From assembly GCF_042453785.1 (NCBI RefSeq), contig NC_091670.1:36901501-36965500 (forward strand): a stretch of DNA of 64,000 nucleotides. The letters run 5' to 3'. The translations under genes and the position numbers were made by a program. Shown here piece after piece: positions 1-12,628 of this stretch; position 1 is the stretch's first letter; every line of letters begins with the position of its first letter. The notes below the pieces were generated by a model. It made no database searches. It saw only the letters and a program-made list of their open reading frames with translations, and was not told where the DNA came from. Origin of the DNA: Malus domestica. Taxonomy: Eukaryota; Streptophyta; Magnoliopsida; Rosales; Rosaceae.

Positions 1-265
1 AAACACAAATATAATTTTAGGAACATTTTGATATTGATGGCTTATATTTGAATTGTTTTAATCAAACATCAATAATTTTGAAACTTTTGATCAAACATTG
101 TTCGGTTTATAATATCCTTAAAATTTTGATTTTTATTGTAAATAATTGACCAACTAGTTCATAAAATATTATGATAAATATTCTAAATTCACCACAAATA
201 TTCTATCTTAACTTATCATTATTCGTTTAAAATGAATTTTTCTTATGCAAATAATTTGTTGTATT
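1..265. other. AT-rich flank of the satellite array
   Basis: This is single-copy-looking AT-rich DNA with no ORF and no feature I recognise. It ends where the first satellite unit begins, at a TTGTATTAAAACGAT junction that replaces the usual TATTCCATCAAAACGAT of the array. Confidence 0.5.
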
Positions 266-3200
266 AAAACGATACATTCACTAACACTTAAACAGTTTAT
301 TCATACTTTCATTAAGTATAACACAAGATTTTGGGATATCCACTAGTGTAAATATTTCAAATTGAAGATCGCATTCATTCACCGTATTCATATAGGGTGA
401 AGGAGTGTACATATAAAAAATCATCAAAATCGGAGTTAAAATAACCGTTACATCGTGATTTTTCGTTAATAACCGTCGAATAAGTTTTTCCCGTTACTGT
501 GTCTCAGAAAGTTTTTTTTTTTTAATTTTTGGCGTATGCGATCTCGAAGTATACACAAACATGTTTGACGGTTCGATCGTTGAAATTAGTTTCGTAGAGT
601 TCGTATTCCATCAAAACGATACATTCACTAACACTTAAACAGTTTATTCATACTTTCATTAAGTATAACACAAGATTTTGGGATATCCACTAGTGTAAAT
701 ATTTCAAATTGAAGATCGCATTCATTCACCGTATTCATATAGGGTGAAGGAGTGTACATATAAAAAATCATCAAAATCGGAGTTAAAATAACCGTTACAT
801 CGTGATTTTTCGTTAATAACCGTCGAATAAGTTTTTCCCGTTACTGTGTCTCAGAAAGTTTTTTTTAATTTTTGGCGTATGCGATCTCGAAGTATACACA
901 AACATGTTTGACGGTTCGATCGTTGAAATTAGTTTCGTAGAGTTCGTATTCCATCAAAACGATACATTCACTAACACTTAAACAGTTTATTCATACTTTC
1001 ATTAAGTATAACACAAGATTTTGGGATATCCACTAGTGTAAATATTTCAAATTGAAGATCGCATTCATTCACCGTATTCATATAGGGTGAAGGAGTGTAC
1101 ATATAAAAAATCATCAAAATCGGAGTTAAAATAACCGTTACATCGTGATTTTTCGTTAATAACCGTCGAATAAGTTTTTCCCGTTACTGTGTCTCAGAAA
1201 GTTTTTTTTTTTTAATTTTTGGCGTATGCGATCTCGAAGTATACACAAACATGTTTGACGGTTCGATCGTTGAAATTAGTTTCGTAGAGTTCGTATTCCA
1301 TCAAAACGATACATTCACTAACACTTAAACAGTTTATTCATACTTTCATTAAGTATAACACAAGATTTTGGGATATCCACTAGTGTAAATATTTCAAATT
1401 GAAGATCGCATTCATTCACCGTATTCATATAGGGTGAAGGAGTGTACATATAAAAAATCATCAAAATCGGAGTTAAAATAACCGTTACATCGTGATTTTT
1501 CGTTAATAACCGTCGAATAAGTTTTTCCCGTTACTGTGTCTCAGAAAGTTTTTTTTTTTAATTTTTGGCGTATGCGATCTCGAAGTATACACAAACATGT
1601 TTGACGGTTCGATCGTTGAAATTAGTTTCGTAGAGTTCGTATTCCATCAAAACGATACATTCACTAACACTTAAACAGTTTATTCATACTTTCATTAAGT
1701 ATAACACAAGATTTTGGGATATCCACTAGTGTAAATATTTCAAATTGAAGATCGCATTCATTCACCGTATTCATATAGGGTGAAGGAGTGTACATATAAA
1801 AAATCATCAAAATCGGAGTTAAAATAACCGTTACATCGTGATTTTTCGTTAATAACCGTCGAATAAGTTTTTCCCGTTACTGTGTCTCAGAAAGTTTTTT
1901 TTTTTTAATTTTTGGCGTATGCGATCTCGAAGTATACACAAACATGTTTGACGGTTCGATCGTTGAAATTAGTTTCGTAGAGTTCGTATTCCATCAAAAC
2001 GATACATTCACTAACACTTAAACAGTTTATTCATACTTTCATTAAGTATAACACAAGATTTTGGGATATCCACTAGTGTAAATATTTCAAATTGAAGATC
2101 GCATTCATTCACCGTATTCATATAGGGTGAAGGAGTGTACATATAAAAAATCATCAAAATCGGAGTTAAAATAACCGTTACATCGTGATTTTTCGTTAAT
2201 AACCGTCGAATAAGTTTTTCCCGTTACTGTGTCTCAGAAAGTTTTTTTTTTTTAATTTTTGGCGTATGCGATCTCGAAGTATACACAAACATGTTTGACG
2301 GTTCGATCGTTGAAATTAGTTTCGTAGAGTTCGTATTCCATCAAAACGATACATTCACTAACACTTAAACAGTTTATTCATACTTTCATTAAGTATAACA
2401 CAAGATTTTGGGATATCCACTAGTGTAAATATTTCAAATTGAAGATCGCATTCATTCACCGTATTCATATAGGGTGAAGGAGTGTACATATAAAAAATCA
2501 TCAAAATCGGAGTTAAAATAACCGTTACATCGTGATTTTTCGTTAATAACCGTCGAATAAGTTTTTCCCGTTACTGTGTCTCAGAAAGTTTTTTTTTTTT
2601 AATTTTTGGCGTATGCGATCTCGAAGTATACACAAACATGTTTGACGGTTCGATCGTTGAAATTAGTTTCGTAGAGTTCGTATTCCATCAAAACGATACA
2701 TTCACTAACACTTAAACAGTTTATTCATACTTTCATTAAGTATAACACAAGATTTTGGGATATCCACTAGTGTAAATATTTCAAATTGAAGATCGCATTC
2801 ATTCACCGTATTCATATAGGGTGAAGGAGTGTACATATAAAAAATCATCAAAATCGGAGTTAAAATAACCGTTACATCGTGATTTTTCGTTAATAACCGT
2901 CGAATAAGTTTTTCCCGTTACTGTGTCTCAGAAAGTTTTTTTTTTTTAATTTTTGGCGTATGCGATCTCGAAGTATACACAAACATGTTTGACGGTTCGA
3001 TCGTTGAAATTAGTTTCGTAGAGTTCGTATTCCATCAAAACGATACATTCACTAACACTTAAACAGTTTATTCATACTTTCATTAAGTATAACACAAGAT
3101 TTTGGGATATCCACTAGTGTAAATATTTCAAATTGAAGATCGCATTCATTCACCGTATTCATATAGGGTGAAGGAGTGTACATATAAAAAATCATCAAAA

Positions 3201-5898
3201 TCGGAGTTAAAATAACCGTTACATCGTGATTTTTCGTTAATAACCGTCGAATAAGTTTTTCCCGTTACTGTGTCTCAGAAAGTTTTTTTTTTTTAATTTT
3301 TGGCGTATGCGATCTCGAAGTATACACAAACATGTTTGACGGTTCGATCGTTGAAATTAGTTTCGTAGAGTTCGTATTCCATCAAAACGATACATTCACT
3401 AACACTTAAACAGTTTATTCATACTTTCATTAAGTATAACACAAGATTTTGGGATATCCACTAGTGTAAATATTTCAAATTGAAGATCGCATTCATTCAC
3501 CGTATTCATATAGGGTGAAGGAGTGTACATATAAAAAATCATCAAAATCGGAGTTAAAATAACCGTTACATCGTGATTTTTCGTTAATAACCGTCGAATA
3601 AGTTTTTCCCGTTACTGTGTCTCAGAAAGTTTTTTTTTTTTAATTTTTGGCGTATGCGATCTCGAAGTATACACAAACATGTTTGACGGTTCGATCGTTG
3701 AAATTAGTTTCGTAGAGTTCGTATTCCATCAAAACGATACATTCACTAACACTTAAACAGTTTATTCATACTTTCATTAAGTATAACACAAGATTTTGGG
3801 ATATCCACTAGTGTAAATATTTCAAATTGAAGATCGCATTCATTCACCGTATTCATATAGGGTGAAGGAGTGTACATATAAAAAATCATCAAAATCGGAG
3901 TTAAAATAACCGTTACATCGTGATTTTTCGTTAATAACCGTCGAATAAGTTTTTCCCGTTACTGTGTCTCAGAAAGTTTTTTTTTTTTAATTTTTGGCGT
4001 ATGCGATCTCGAAGTATACACAAACATGTTTGACGGTTCGATCGTTGAAATTAGTTTCGTAGAGTTCGTATTCCATCAAAACGATACATTCACTAACACT
4101 TAAACAGTTTATTCATACTTTCATTAAGTATAACACAAGATTTTGGGATATCCACTAGTGTAAATATTTCAAATTGAAGATCGCATTCATTCACCGTATT
4201 CATATAGGGTGAAGGAGTGTACATATAAAAAATCATCAAAATCGGAGTTAAAATAACCGTTACATCGTGATTTTTCGTTAATAACCGTCGAATAAGTTTT
4301 TCCCGTTACTGTGTCTCAGAAAGTTTTTTTTTTTTAATTTTTGGCGTATGCGATCTCGAAGTATACACAAACATGTTTGACGGTTCGATCGTTGAAATTA
4401 GTTTCGTAGAGTTCGTATTCCATCAAAACGATACATTCACTAACACTTAAACAGTTTATTCATACTTTCATTAAGTATAACACAAGATTTTGGGATATCC
4501 ACTAGTGTAAATATTTCAAATTGAAGATCGCATTCATTCACCGTATTCATATAGGGTGAAGGAGTGTACATATAAAAAATCATCAAAATCGGAGTTAAAA
4601 TAACCGTTACATCGTGATTTTTCGTTAATAACCGTCGAATAAGTTTTTCCCGTTACTGTGTCTCAGAAAGTTTTTTTTTTTTAATTTTTGGCGTATGCGA
4701 TCTCGAAGTATACACAAACATGTTTGACGGTTCGATCGTTGAAATTAGTTTCGTAGAGTTCGTATTCCATCAAAACGATACATTCACTAACACTTAAACA
4801 GTTTATTCATACTTTCATTAAGTATAACACAAGATTTTGGGATATCCACTAGTGTAAATATTTCAAATTGAAGATCGCATTCATTCACCGTATTCATATA
4901 GGGTGAAGGAGTGTACATATAAAAAATCATCAAAATCGGAGTTAAAATAACCGTTACATCGTGATTTTTCGTTAATAACCGTCGAATAAGTTTTTCCCGT
5001 TACTGTGTCTCAGAAAGTTTTTTTTTTTTAATTTTTGGCGTATGCGATCTCGAAGTATACACAAACATGTTTGACGGTTCGATCGTTGAAATTAGTTTCG
5101 TAGAGTTCGTATTCCATCAAAACGATACATTCACTAACACTTAAACAGTTTATTCATACTTTCATTAAGTATAACACAAGATTTTGGGATATCCACTAGT
5201 GTAAATATTTCAAATTGAAGATCGCATTCATTCACCGTATTCATATAGGGTGAAGGAGTGTACATATAAAAAATCATCAAAATCGGAGTTAAAATAACCG
5301 TTACATCGTGATTTTTCGTTAATAACCGTCGAATAAGTTTTTCCCGTTACTGTGTCTCAGAAAGTTTTTTTTTTTTAATTTTTGGCGTATGCGATCTCGA
5401 AGTATACACAAACATGTTTGACGGTTCGATCGTTGAAATTAGTTTCGTAGAGTTCGTATTCCATCAAAACGATACATTCACTAACACTTAAACAGTTTAT
5501 TCATACTTTCATTAAGTATAACACAAGATTTTGGGATATCCACTAGTGTAAATATTTCAAATTGAAGATCGCATTCATTCACCGTATTCATATAGGGTGA
5601 AGGAGTGTACATATAAAAAATCATCAAAATCGGAGTTAAAATAACCGTTACATCGTGATTTTTCGTTAATAACCGTCGAATAAGTTTTTCCCGTTACTGT
5701 GTCTCAGAAAGTTTTTTTTTTTTAATTTTTGGCGTATGCGATCTCGAACTATACACAAACATGTTTGACGGTTCGATCGTTGAAATTAGTTTCGTAGAGT
5801 TCGTATTCCATCAAAACGATACATTCACTAACTCTTAAACAGTTTATTCATACTTTCATTAAGTATAACACAAGATTTTGGGATATCCACTAGTGTAT
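266..5898. repeat. 347-bp tandem satellite array, 16 full units plus a partial unit
   Basis: The anchor GATACATTCACTAAC recurs at 271, 618, 961, 1308, 1654, 2001, 2348, 2695, 3042, 3389, 3736, 4083, 4430, 4777, 5124, 5471 and 5818. The period is therefore 347 bp, with two exceptions of 343 and 346 bp caused by a shorter poly-T run. By eye the units are otherwise almost identical. The only substitutions I noticed are in the last units (near 5748 and 5832). Each unit holds a poly-T tract, TTTGACGGTTCGATCGTTG and GGGATATCCACTAGTG. No ORF runs through it. The unit is about two nucleosome repeats long, as in many plant satellites, but I do not recognise the family. The array stops mid-unit just after CCACTAGTGTA. 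Confidence 0.95.
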
Positions 5899-6463
5899 AA
5901 AATTGTTAAAGTTTTTTGAAGTATAAAATTGTTAAATAAAAAGAAAAATAGTGTAATTAACAGCTCAAAAAATTTCGTGAACTTTAAATAAGAATAAATA
6001 ATCATCCTTTCTTCGCATTAATACATATAATTCACAACAGGTTTTTAACTTGCGTCGAAATAGACTGACATTGCGTCGAAATAGGCTTATATTGCGTCGG
6101 ATCAAACCGACGTAATCTGACAGTCTGCGTCGAAATAATCTTAGTTTGCGTCGGTTTAAACCGACGCTAAAATGACATTGCGTCGAAATAAGCTTTCATT
6201 GCGTCGGTTAAAACCGACGCCAAATGAATTAAAAAACCGCGAAAAATGCCGCCCAAAATATTTTAATTAAACCGACGTCGGTTAAAAGCGACAGGAAACA
6301 AGCTAAAAAAAAAAAAAAAAATTATAACCCAATATTAAAAATAAAAGGTTTAACTTATATTTAATACTTAATAAAAAAAAACAGAAATATAATTTTGATA
6401 ATAAGATATCATAACATACGAAATGAAAGATAAGATAATTAATACATAAAATAATTAACATAT
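5899..6463 (-). repeat. CACTA element, left subterminal region with GTCG palindromes
   Basis: From about 6047 to 6290 the motif TGCGTCGAAATA alternates with near-palindromes such as GCGTCGGTTTAAACCGACGC. Short repeated motifs of this kind are the usual transposase-binding subterminal repeats of CACTA elements, and the right end (11750-12100) has related ones. A terminal CACTA..TAGTG sequence is not visible on this side. CACAACAGGTTTTT near 6034 could be a decayed end, but it does not match the right terminus well. The 5899-6030 stretch is AT-rich, with a short direct repeat of GTATAAAATTGTTAAA next to the satellite. Confidence 0.6.
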
Positions 6464-9400
6464 TTATTCTCCTTCATCATCTGTTAGCTCATCGTCGACA
6501 TTGGCATGATTAACGAACTCGGTAGGCAGCGCTAATGATTCAAGAAAAGGAGTCTCTTCCACGCCAACCCTTGTATGAAAATTTTCATTATCAAGAATTC
6601 GATCATCCAAATTCGGTATGGCATAATCATCAATAGCATCACTATCCTCTAGTACGTCAAACAAATCCCTCGGCTGAGTTCGAACAACTACGTACCAATC
6701 TTTTTCAATTGTGTCCTCCACATAAAATGCTTGTAATGCTTGTGATGCTAGTATGAAAGGATCCTCTTTAAATCCCAATTGATTGAAATTCACCATAGTA
6801 AATCCATATTGATCGGTCTTCATTCCTCGTGGACTTTCACTATTAACCCATTCGCACTTAAATAACATCACAGCTCGACCCCTATCTTCCGCCTCAGTAG
6901 GACCACAATATTTAACCTCGAACATATCAACAACTCTGCCATAACAATTCACTTGCCCAATTGCTCCAGGAACATTTGCAGGTACAAAGACACCACAATT
7001 TTGATTCTTATGCTTATCATCCACAGATTTTATACGAAATCTAAACCCATGAACAATGTGACTTTTATATCTACTCACAACCCTACTAGGATAATTAGCT
7101 AGCCAATGCAAGTCTTCAGATATCAACGTGTCATTAGCATGATAGCTTGAATTCATCTGTAATAAGTATGAAGATAAAAATTGACAGAATAACTATAACA
7201 TGTTATAATTAAAATGCAAAACAATAAATAAATAATGTGATTGTTATATCAACTCACATGTTGCTTGAACCATTCTGGAAATTCTTTCTTGCTTAGCTCC
7301 TTAATTTGGCGCATAGTTAACCTTTCTCGACGATGTTTAGTTTTCAAGAATTCCTCATGTTGGCTACACAATTATGTCGAAATTTAGATAATTAATTTTT
7401 CAAAGTTAAGAAAATCAATAAAACATTAAAACGTGTGATTAAACGTTATTACCTTCTAAATGGGTTCACTTCATCACAATTATTTAGAATATATCTATGG
7501 CACTGATCAAGAGTATTTAGATCGAGCTCCACATGTTCTCCTGAACCCATATAACATCCTTTGGAGTCAAAAATTGATAACCCACCAGACACTCCACGTC
7601 CAATACCATCTTCATTTCGGCCTCTACGGTTACGACGAGACTCGACACCTCTAAGATACATGGAACAGAAGGACAAGCACTCATCCACCAAATTTGCTTC
7701 AGCCATAGAACCTTCAGGACGACCTTTATTACGAACATTGCGCTTCAACGTTTGCAAATACCTATAATTATAAATTAAAGTTATGACTACAATTGTAATA
7801 ATTATAAATTAAAGTTATGACTACAATTGTAAAAAATTTATAAAAAATTATTAATTACCGTTCAATTGGATACATCCATCTATAGGGAACAGGCCCTGCA
7901 AGAGCTGCTTCATCTGCCAAGTGAACTGGAAGGTGCACCATTATATCAAAAAATGCAGGAGGAAATATTTTTTCAAGTTGACATAATGTCAAGGCAATTC
8001 TTGAACTCAGTTCCTTGAATCCTTCATCAGACTCCTTCTTACTACACAACTGTCTGAAAATTGCACTCAACTCTAATAATACCATAGTAATAGCTTTAGG
8101 CAAAACCGGGCGTATTGCAAGCGGGAGTAACTGCTGCATTAAAACATGGCAATCATGACTTTTCAACCCATGTATTTTTCGTTCATTCACGTGCACACAT
8201 CGCGATAAATTTGATGAATATCCATCGGGGACCCGAATAGTAGACAACACATTGCAAAACGCAGTTTTTTCTTCTCTTTTCAACGTGAACAAAGCTGGAG
8301 GTAGAAATGTTCTATTTCCTTCTCTACGTGGGTGTTGACTGCGTCTTATGTTCAAGACTTCAAGATCTGCACGTGCAGCCAATCCATCTTTAGACTTTTC
8401 TATACCTAGCAATGTTCCCACCAGACTGTCACATATATTCTTCTCGATATGCATAACATCAAGATTGTGTCTAATCAACAGATGCCTCCAATAAGGTAGT
8501 TCATAAAAAATAGATTTCTTCTTCCACTGACTGTTACCACTTGTACTGCTCGAAGTTCTTTTTCTGCGTTGCCCGACTGAAGCATTTTTCTTTGGTTTTC
8601 CAAAAGTAAATCTCAATGTACAAAGTTCTTCAAGACATTGTAAACCAGTCCACTGCCTTGGTGCACTACGATGCTCACGACGACCATTAAAAGCTGTGGT
8701 TTGCCTTCGAAACCTATGATTATCTTCAAGAAACCGTCGATGGCCCATATAACAAATTTTACGACTCGCCGGCAAGTAAATAGATTCTTTATCATGCATG
8801 CAATGTGGACATGCTTTATAGCCATGTGTACTCCATCCTGACAACATTCCATAAGCCGGAAAATCACTTATAGTCCATAAGACAACAGCCTTCATCATAA
8901 AACTTTGGTTGGAATACGCATCATAAGTTGGAGTGCCCACCTCCCACAACTCATTCAACTCGTCAATCAGTGGACGCATGTATACATCAATCTCTTTACC
9001 AGGACTGCGCGGTCCTGGTATTAAAAGAGACAACAACAAATTTGGTTGCTTCATGCACATCCAAGGCGGCAAATTGTAAACAGAAAGCACCACCGGCCAT
9101 GTGCTATGATCATTCCTCATTTTTCCAAAAGGATTAAATCCATCACTGGCCAACCCTAATCGAACATTTCGAATTTCTGACGCAAAATCCGGATATAAAT
9201 TATCCAAATGCTTCCATGCTGGAGAATCTGAAGGATGTCTCATAAACTCATCTTTAGGACATTCAATTGCATGCCACCTCATATGTTCAGCCGTATGCTT
9301 CGACATAAAAAATCGTTGCAATCTTGGTTTTAAAGGAAAATACCACATAACCTTAGCTGCGATCTTTTTTCTCGACCTATCCGCTGCGTTGGTAACTTTA

Positions 9401-10125
9401 TATCTTGATTCACCACAAACCGAGCACACGGTCAAATCCGAAGTATCTTTCCAATAGATCATGCAATCATTGGGACATGCATCAATTTTCACATACGTCA
9501 GACCCAAGTCATTTATAAGTTTTTTTGCCTTATAACATGATTCAGGCAAACAATCCCCTTCAGGCAACATTCTTTTAATTAACTCCAGTAAAGTTGTGAA
9601 GATGTCGTCTGGCATTCCCGCTAAACACTTGATCTGATACAGCCTTACAACTGCTTCTAATTTCTTAAACTCCTTACACCCTGGCCACAAATCTTGATCT
9701 GCCTCTTCAAGCAACCTAAAAAAAGTCTCCGCCTCTTCTGGACGCCCTTCCCCAATAGACGGTTCAGTAGACGGCCCAACACCTTCTTCTGTTAATGGTT
9801 GGACAAATACATCATTAAGAAAGTCATGCATACCAATCACCTCATCTCCTGTTTCTTCTTCTCCAATTGCCACATTTTGCTCTCCAATGTTTTGCTCGCC
9901 ATGATGTCGCCAGCAAGCATTTTTATAATCTTTATCCATATCATACAATATGAGATGTTCAATAATAGTGTTCCTAACAAAAGTATATCGATTACAACAT
10001 CTTTTGCAATGACATCTAAACTTATCAGGACCAACACCATTTGCAACTGCTTGATCCAAAAACAAATTAATTCCAGCTGTATACGCTTCAAAATTTCGAG
10101 GTATCGTCAACCAACTCTTGTCCAT
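6464..10125 (-). CDS. CACTA transposase (TNP2-like), four exons, apparently intact
   Basis: This encodes the transposase that would cut and paste CACTA elements. I infer exons 10125-7859, 7761-7453, 7363-7258 and 7156-6464. Every junction has GT..AG and keeps frame, giving 3,375 nt (1,124 aa plus stop). Visible domains are an N-terminal transposase-associated domain starting MDKSWLTIPR with a Cys/His cluster (about residues 4-75); the TNP2/Transposase_21 core around 200-500, including FNPFGKMRNDHSTWPVVLS; a DUF4218 region running across exons 1-2 (WMYPIERYLQTLKRNVRNKG); and DUF4216 in exon 4 (about 965-1040, VDMFEVKYCG). The acidic C-terminus ends DDELTDDEGE. The start is the first Met, which matches the conserved family start. 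No internal stops were seen, so the element may still be autonomous. I see no separate TNPA-like second gene. Confidence 0.9.
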
Positions 10126-11500
10126 GTTTTACCAGTTTACGAGGGTAAAATATTACGCTGACACTAAGATGCCTACAATCTTGCAATCCCTATCATGTAG
10201 GCATAACTATTAGAATTTTCAATTTCTATCTTTCAACCCTCGAACTCTATCACGATCACGATTGCAATCTTTTAATTTTCAACACCTATTGTAGTAAAAA
10301 CAAATTAAAATAACAACAAAAAGTTATCAAAATTATGCTCATCTAATCCATTCTAGTAAATAACAACCAAAAGTTAACAAAATAACAATAAATTAAAATA
10401 ACAATTATAGTGCAAAAGTTATATTTAATATTGTTAATTTAACATAAATGCTTATTTAAATTATTCATTCCATTTTCTCATAACAATTCAAATTGTAAAA
10501 AAAATTAATTTAACATAATATATTCTTATATTACTAAAAATGATAAGTTTATGTTATATTAATATTGTTAATTTAACATACATGCTTATAAATATTATTC
10601 ATTTCATTTTCTCATAACCATTCAAATTGCAAAAAAAAAAATTTAATTTAACATAATATATTTTTACATTACTAAATATTATAAGTTTATGTTATATTTA
10701 ATATTGTTAATTTAACATAAATGCTTATAAATATTATTCATTCCATTTTCTCATAACAATTCAAATTGCAAAAAAAAATTAATTTAATATAATATATTCT
10801 TATATAACTAAATATTAGAATTTTATGTTATATTTAAGATTGTTAATTTAACATAAATGCTTATAATTATTATTCATTCCATTTTCTCATAACAATTCAA
10901 ATTATTCTCATCTAATCCATTCTAGTAAATAACAACAAAAAATTATCAAAATAACAACAAATTAAAGTAACAATTAAAGTGCGAACAAAATTAATTTAAC
11001 ATAATATATTCTTACATTACTCAATATTATAAGTTTATGTTATATTTAATATTGTTAATTTAACATAAATGCATATAAATAATATTCATTCCATTTTCTC
11101 ATAACAATTCAAATTATTCTCATCTAATCCATTCTAGTAAATAACAACAAAAAATTATCAAAATAACAACAAATTAAAATAACAATTAGAGTGAAAAAAA
11201 AATTAATTTAACATAATATATTCTTAAATTACTCAATATTATAAGTTTAAGTTATATTTAATGTTGTTAATTTAACATAAATGCTTATAGATAATATTCA
11301 TTCTATTTTCTCATAACAATTCAAGTGACAAAATTAATTATTTCGCCTAAATATGAAGTAATTTAACAAAAATAATAGAAATTTATCTAACTACTTAAAT
11401 TACAATTTTTAAATAAATAAACTTGTGTATTATACAATTTAAAAATTAAAGAATTTAGTGATAGAAACCTGAATTATAGAAGAATTCCGTCGTCGATCAA
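10126..11500. repeat. AT-rich internal tandem repeats upstream of the CACTA transposase
   Basis: Between about 10300 and 11330 a module containing TTAATTTAACATAAATGC and TTCATTCCATTTTCTCATAA recurs about six times at 135-205 bp spacing. The longer versions add CTCATCTAATCCATTCTAG (10338, 10913, 11117). This non-coding region probably holds the transposase promoter and 5' untranslated part. A 28-bp direct duplication around AATGAACTTGGAAGAACTCG lies further out at about 11615-11670. Confidence 0.7.
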
Positions 11501-11749
11501 TTCTTTATATACTCAACCAGCTCAAATAAATTCCCTACAACAATAAATTGTATCAAAATATTAAACATAAGAGGAGAAAATAAAAATACTACAAGCAAGA
11601 AAAATTTACCTTTGTGAAGAATGAACTTGGAAGAACTCGGAATGTGAAGAATGAACTTGGAAGAACTCGGAAGGTGAGAGAGAGAAGGTTTGTGAACCGT
11701 GAGAATGAGATAAATGCAAGAGGAAAAGATGAACACGGGTGAGTGAATA

Positions 11750-12124
11750 TAAAGACGATCAATCTGTCGCTTACAACCGACACTGGGTTTCAAAATATTT
11801 AAAAAAATAAAATATATGTCGCTCAGAACCGACGTAGGATTTAAAATATATAAAAAAATCAATTAGTGTCGCTTCTATATGCGACACGCATACTTAATGT
11901 CGCTTAAAAGCGACACTGTTTTATTAAAAGCGACGCCAGTATTTAAAATTATTAAAACGTGTGTCGGTTATAAGCGACATTAAGTATGCGTGTCGCATAT
12001 AGAAGCGACGCAGACTTTCTAAATCCGACGTCATATTCAGTGGGTGTCGCAACTCTCTTGTGCGCCACTATATGATATTAAACCGACGCAACAACTGACA
12101 CTATAGGGTCCTTTTGTAGTAGTG
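11750..12124 (-). repeat. CACTA right subterminal repeats and terminus
   Basis: Multiple GTCGCTT...AAGCGAC half-palindromes and TGTCGGTTATAAGCGACA-type motifs occur here. They are followed by the terminal sequence that reads CACTACTACAAAAGG on the minus strand. The TGTCGC(T/A) motifs differ from the TGCGTCGAAATA class at the other end. Confidence 0.8.
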
Positions 12125-12127
12125 AAG

Positions 12128-12628
12128 CATACTTGATTCAATTATGGAGGATATTTCATTGGAAGAGCTTCTTTATTTGTTTGCTTTTGGAAGAGTTTTC
12201 CACTTTCCCCATTTTCTTAATATTAGTCTACTAATGCAAAGCCTCTTTTCCAAATTCCATATTAAAATAGATCAAGTTTTATAAAATAAAATAAAAACTG
12301 AAACCGTACCAAAACTGAACCGAACAAAATCAAATCGAAAAAACGAAAAAAAAAATTGAACCGAACCTAACTGAACAGAAGTTTTAGTTCGGTTTCGGTT
12401 TTGACAAAAAACTGAACTGAACCCACCTCTAGCTGCAACAAAACTGCATTTATCTAAACCATATATATATGTGACTGATCATTACCAACGCTTATTGGCG
12501 ATGTTCATATGGAAGAAGAAGCTATAAGTACAGACAGCTCACTCGTGACTGCGCTCCGATCCCGAGCTAATTACATAAAACGAATGAGCGAAGAAGATGA
12601 AGAAAAGAGTGACGGTGATCGTGAAAGT
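12128..12628. other. BAG 3' flank with a low-complexity CCGAAC-rich patch
   Basis: This is non-coding. At 12290-12430 there is a dispersed-repeat-like stretch of AAAACTGAACCGAAC motifs and their inverse (GTTCGGTTTCGG). Short ORFs here are not gene-like. Confidence 0.4.

Larger units (their letters stand above)
5899..12124 (-). mobile_element. CACTA (En/Spm-like) DNA transposon, left end unresolved
   Basis: The right end, read inward on the minus strand, begins CACTACTACAAAAGGACCC (terminal base 12124), the diagnostic CACTA terminus; AAG follows at 12125-12127 as one candidate 3-bp target duplication. Inside lie subterminal GTCGCTT/AAGCGAC repeats on both sides and a TNP2-type transposase gene on the minus strand. 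No matching left terminus with AAG in front was found between the satellite and the transposase gene. The element is therefore either truncated at the satellite boundary or continues beyond it, and the left coordinate is provisional. It lies in the 3' flank of the BAG gene, about 500 bp past its stop codon. Confidence 0.85.

Noticed and set aside
266-5898. CRISPR-like or regulatory array
   Set aside because: The repeat is a head-to-tail 347-bp satellite with no spacers, in a plant nuclear context.
6020-6047. Candidate left CACTA terminus at CACAACAGG
   Set aside because: It lacks the CACTACTAC start, is preceded by ATT rather than AAG, and matches the right terminus poorly; kept only as a possible decayed end.
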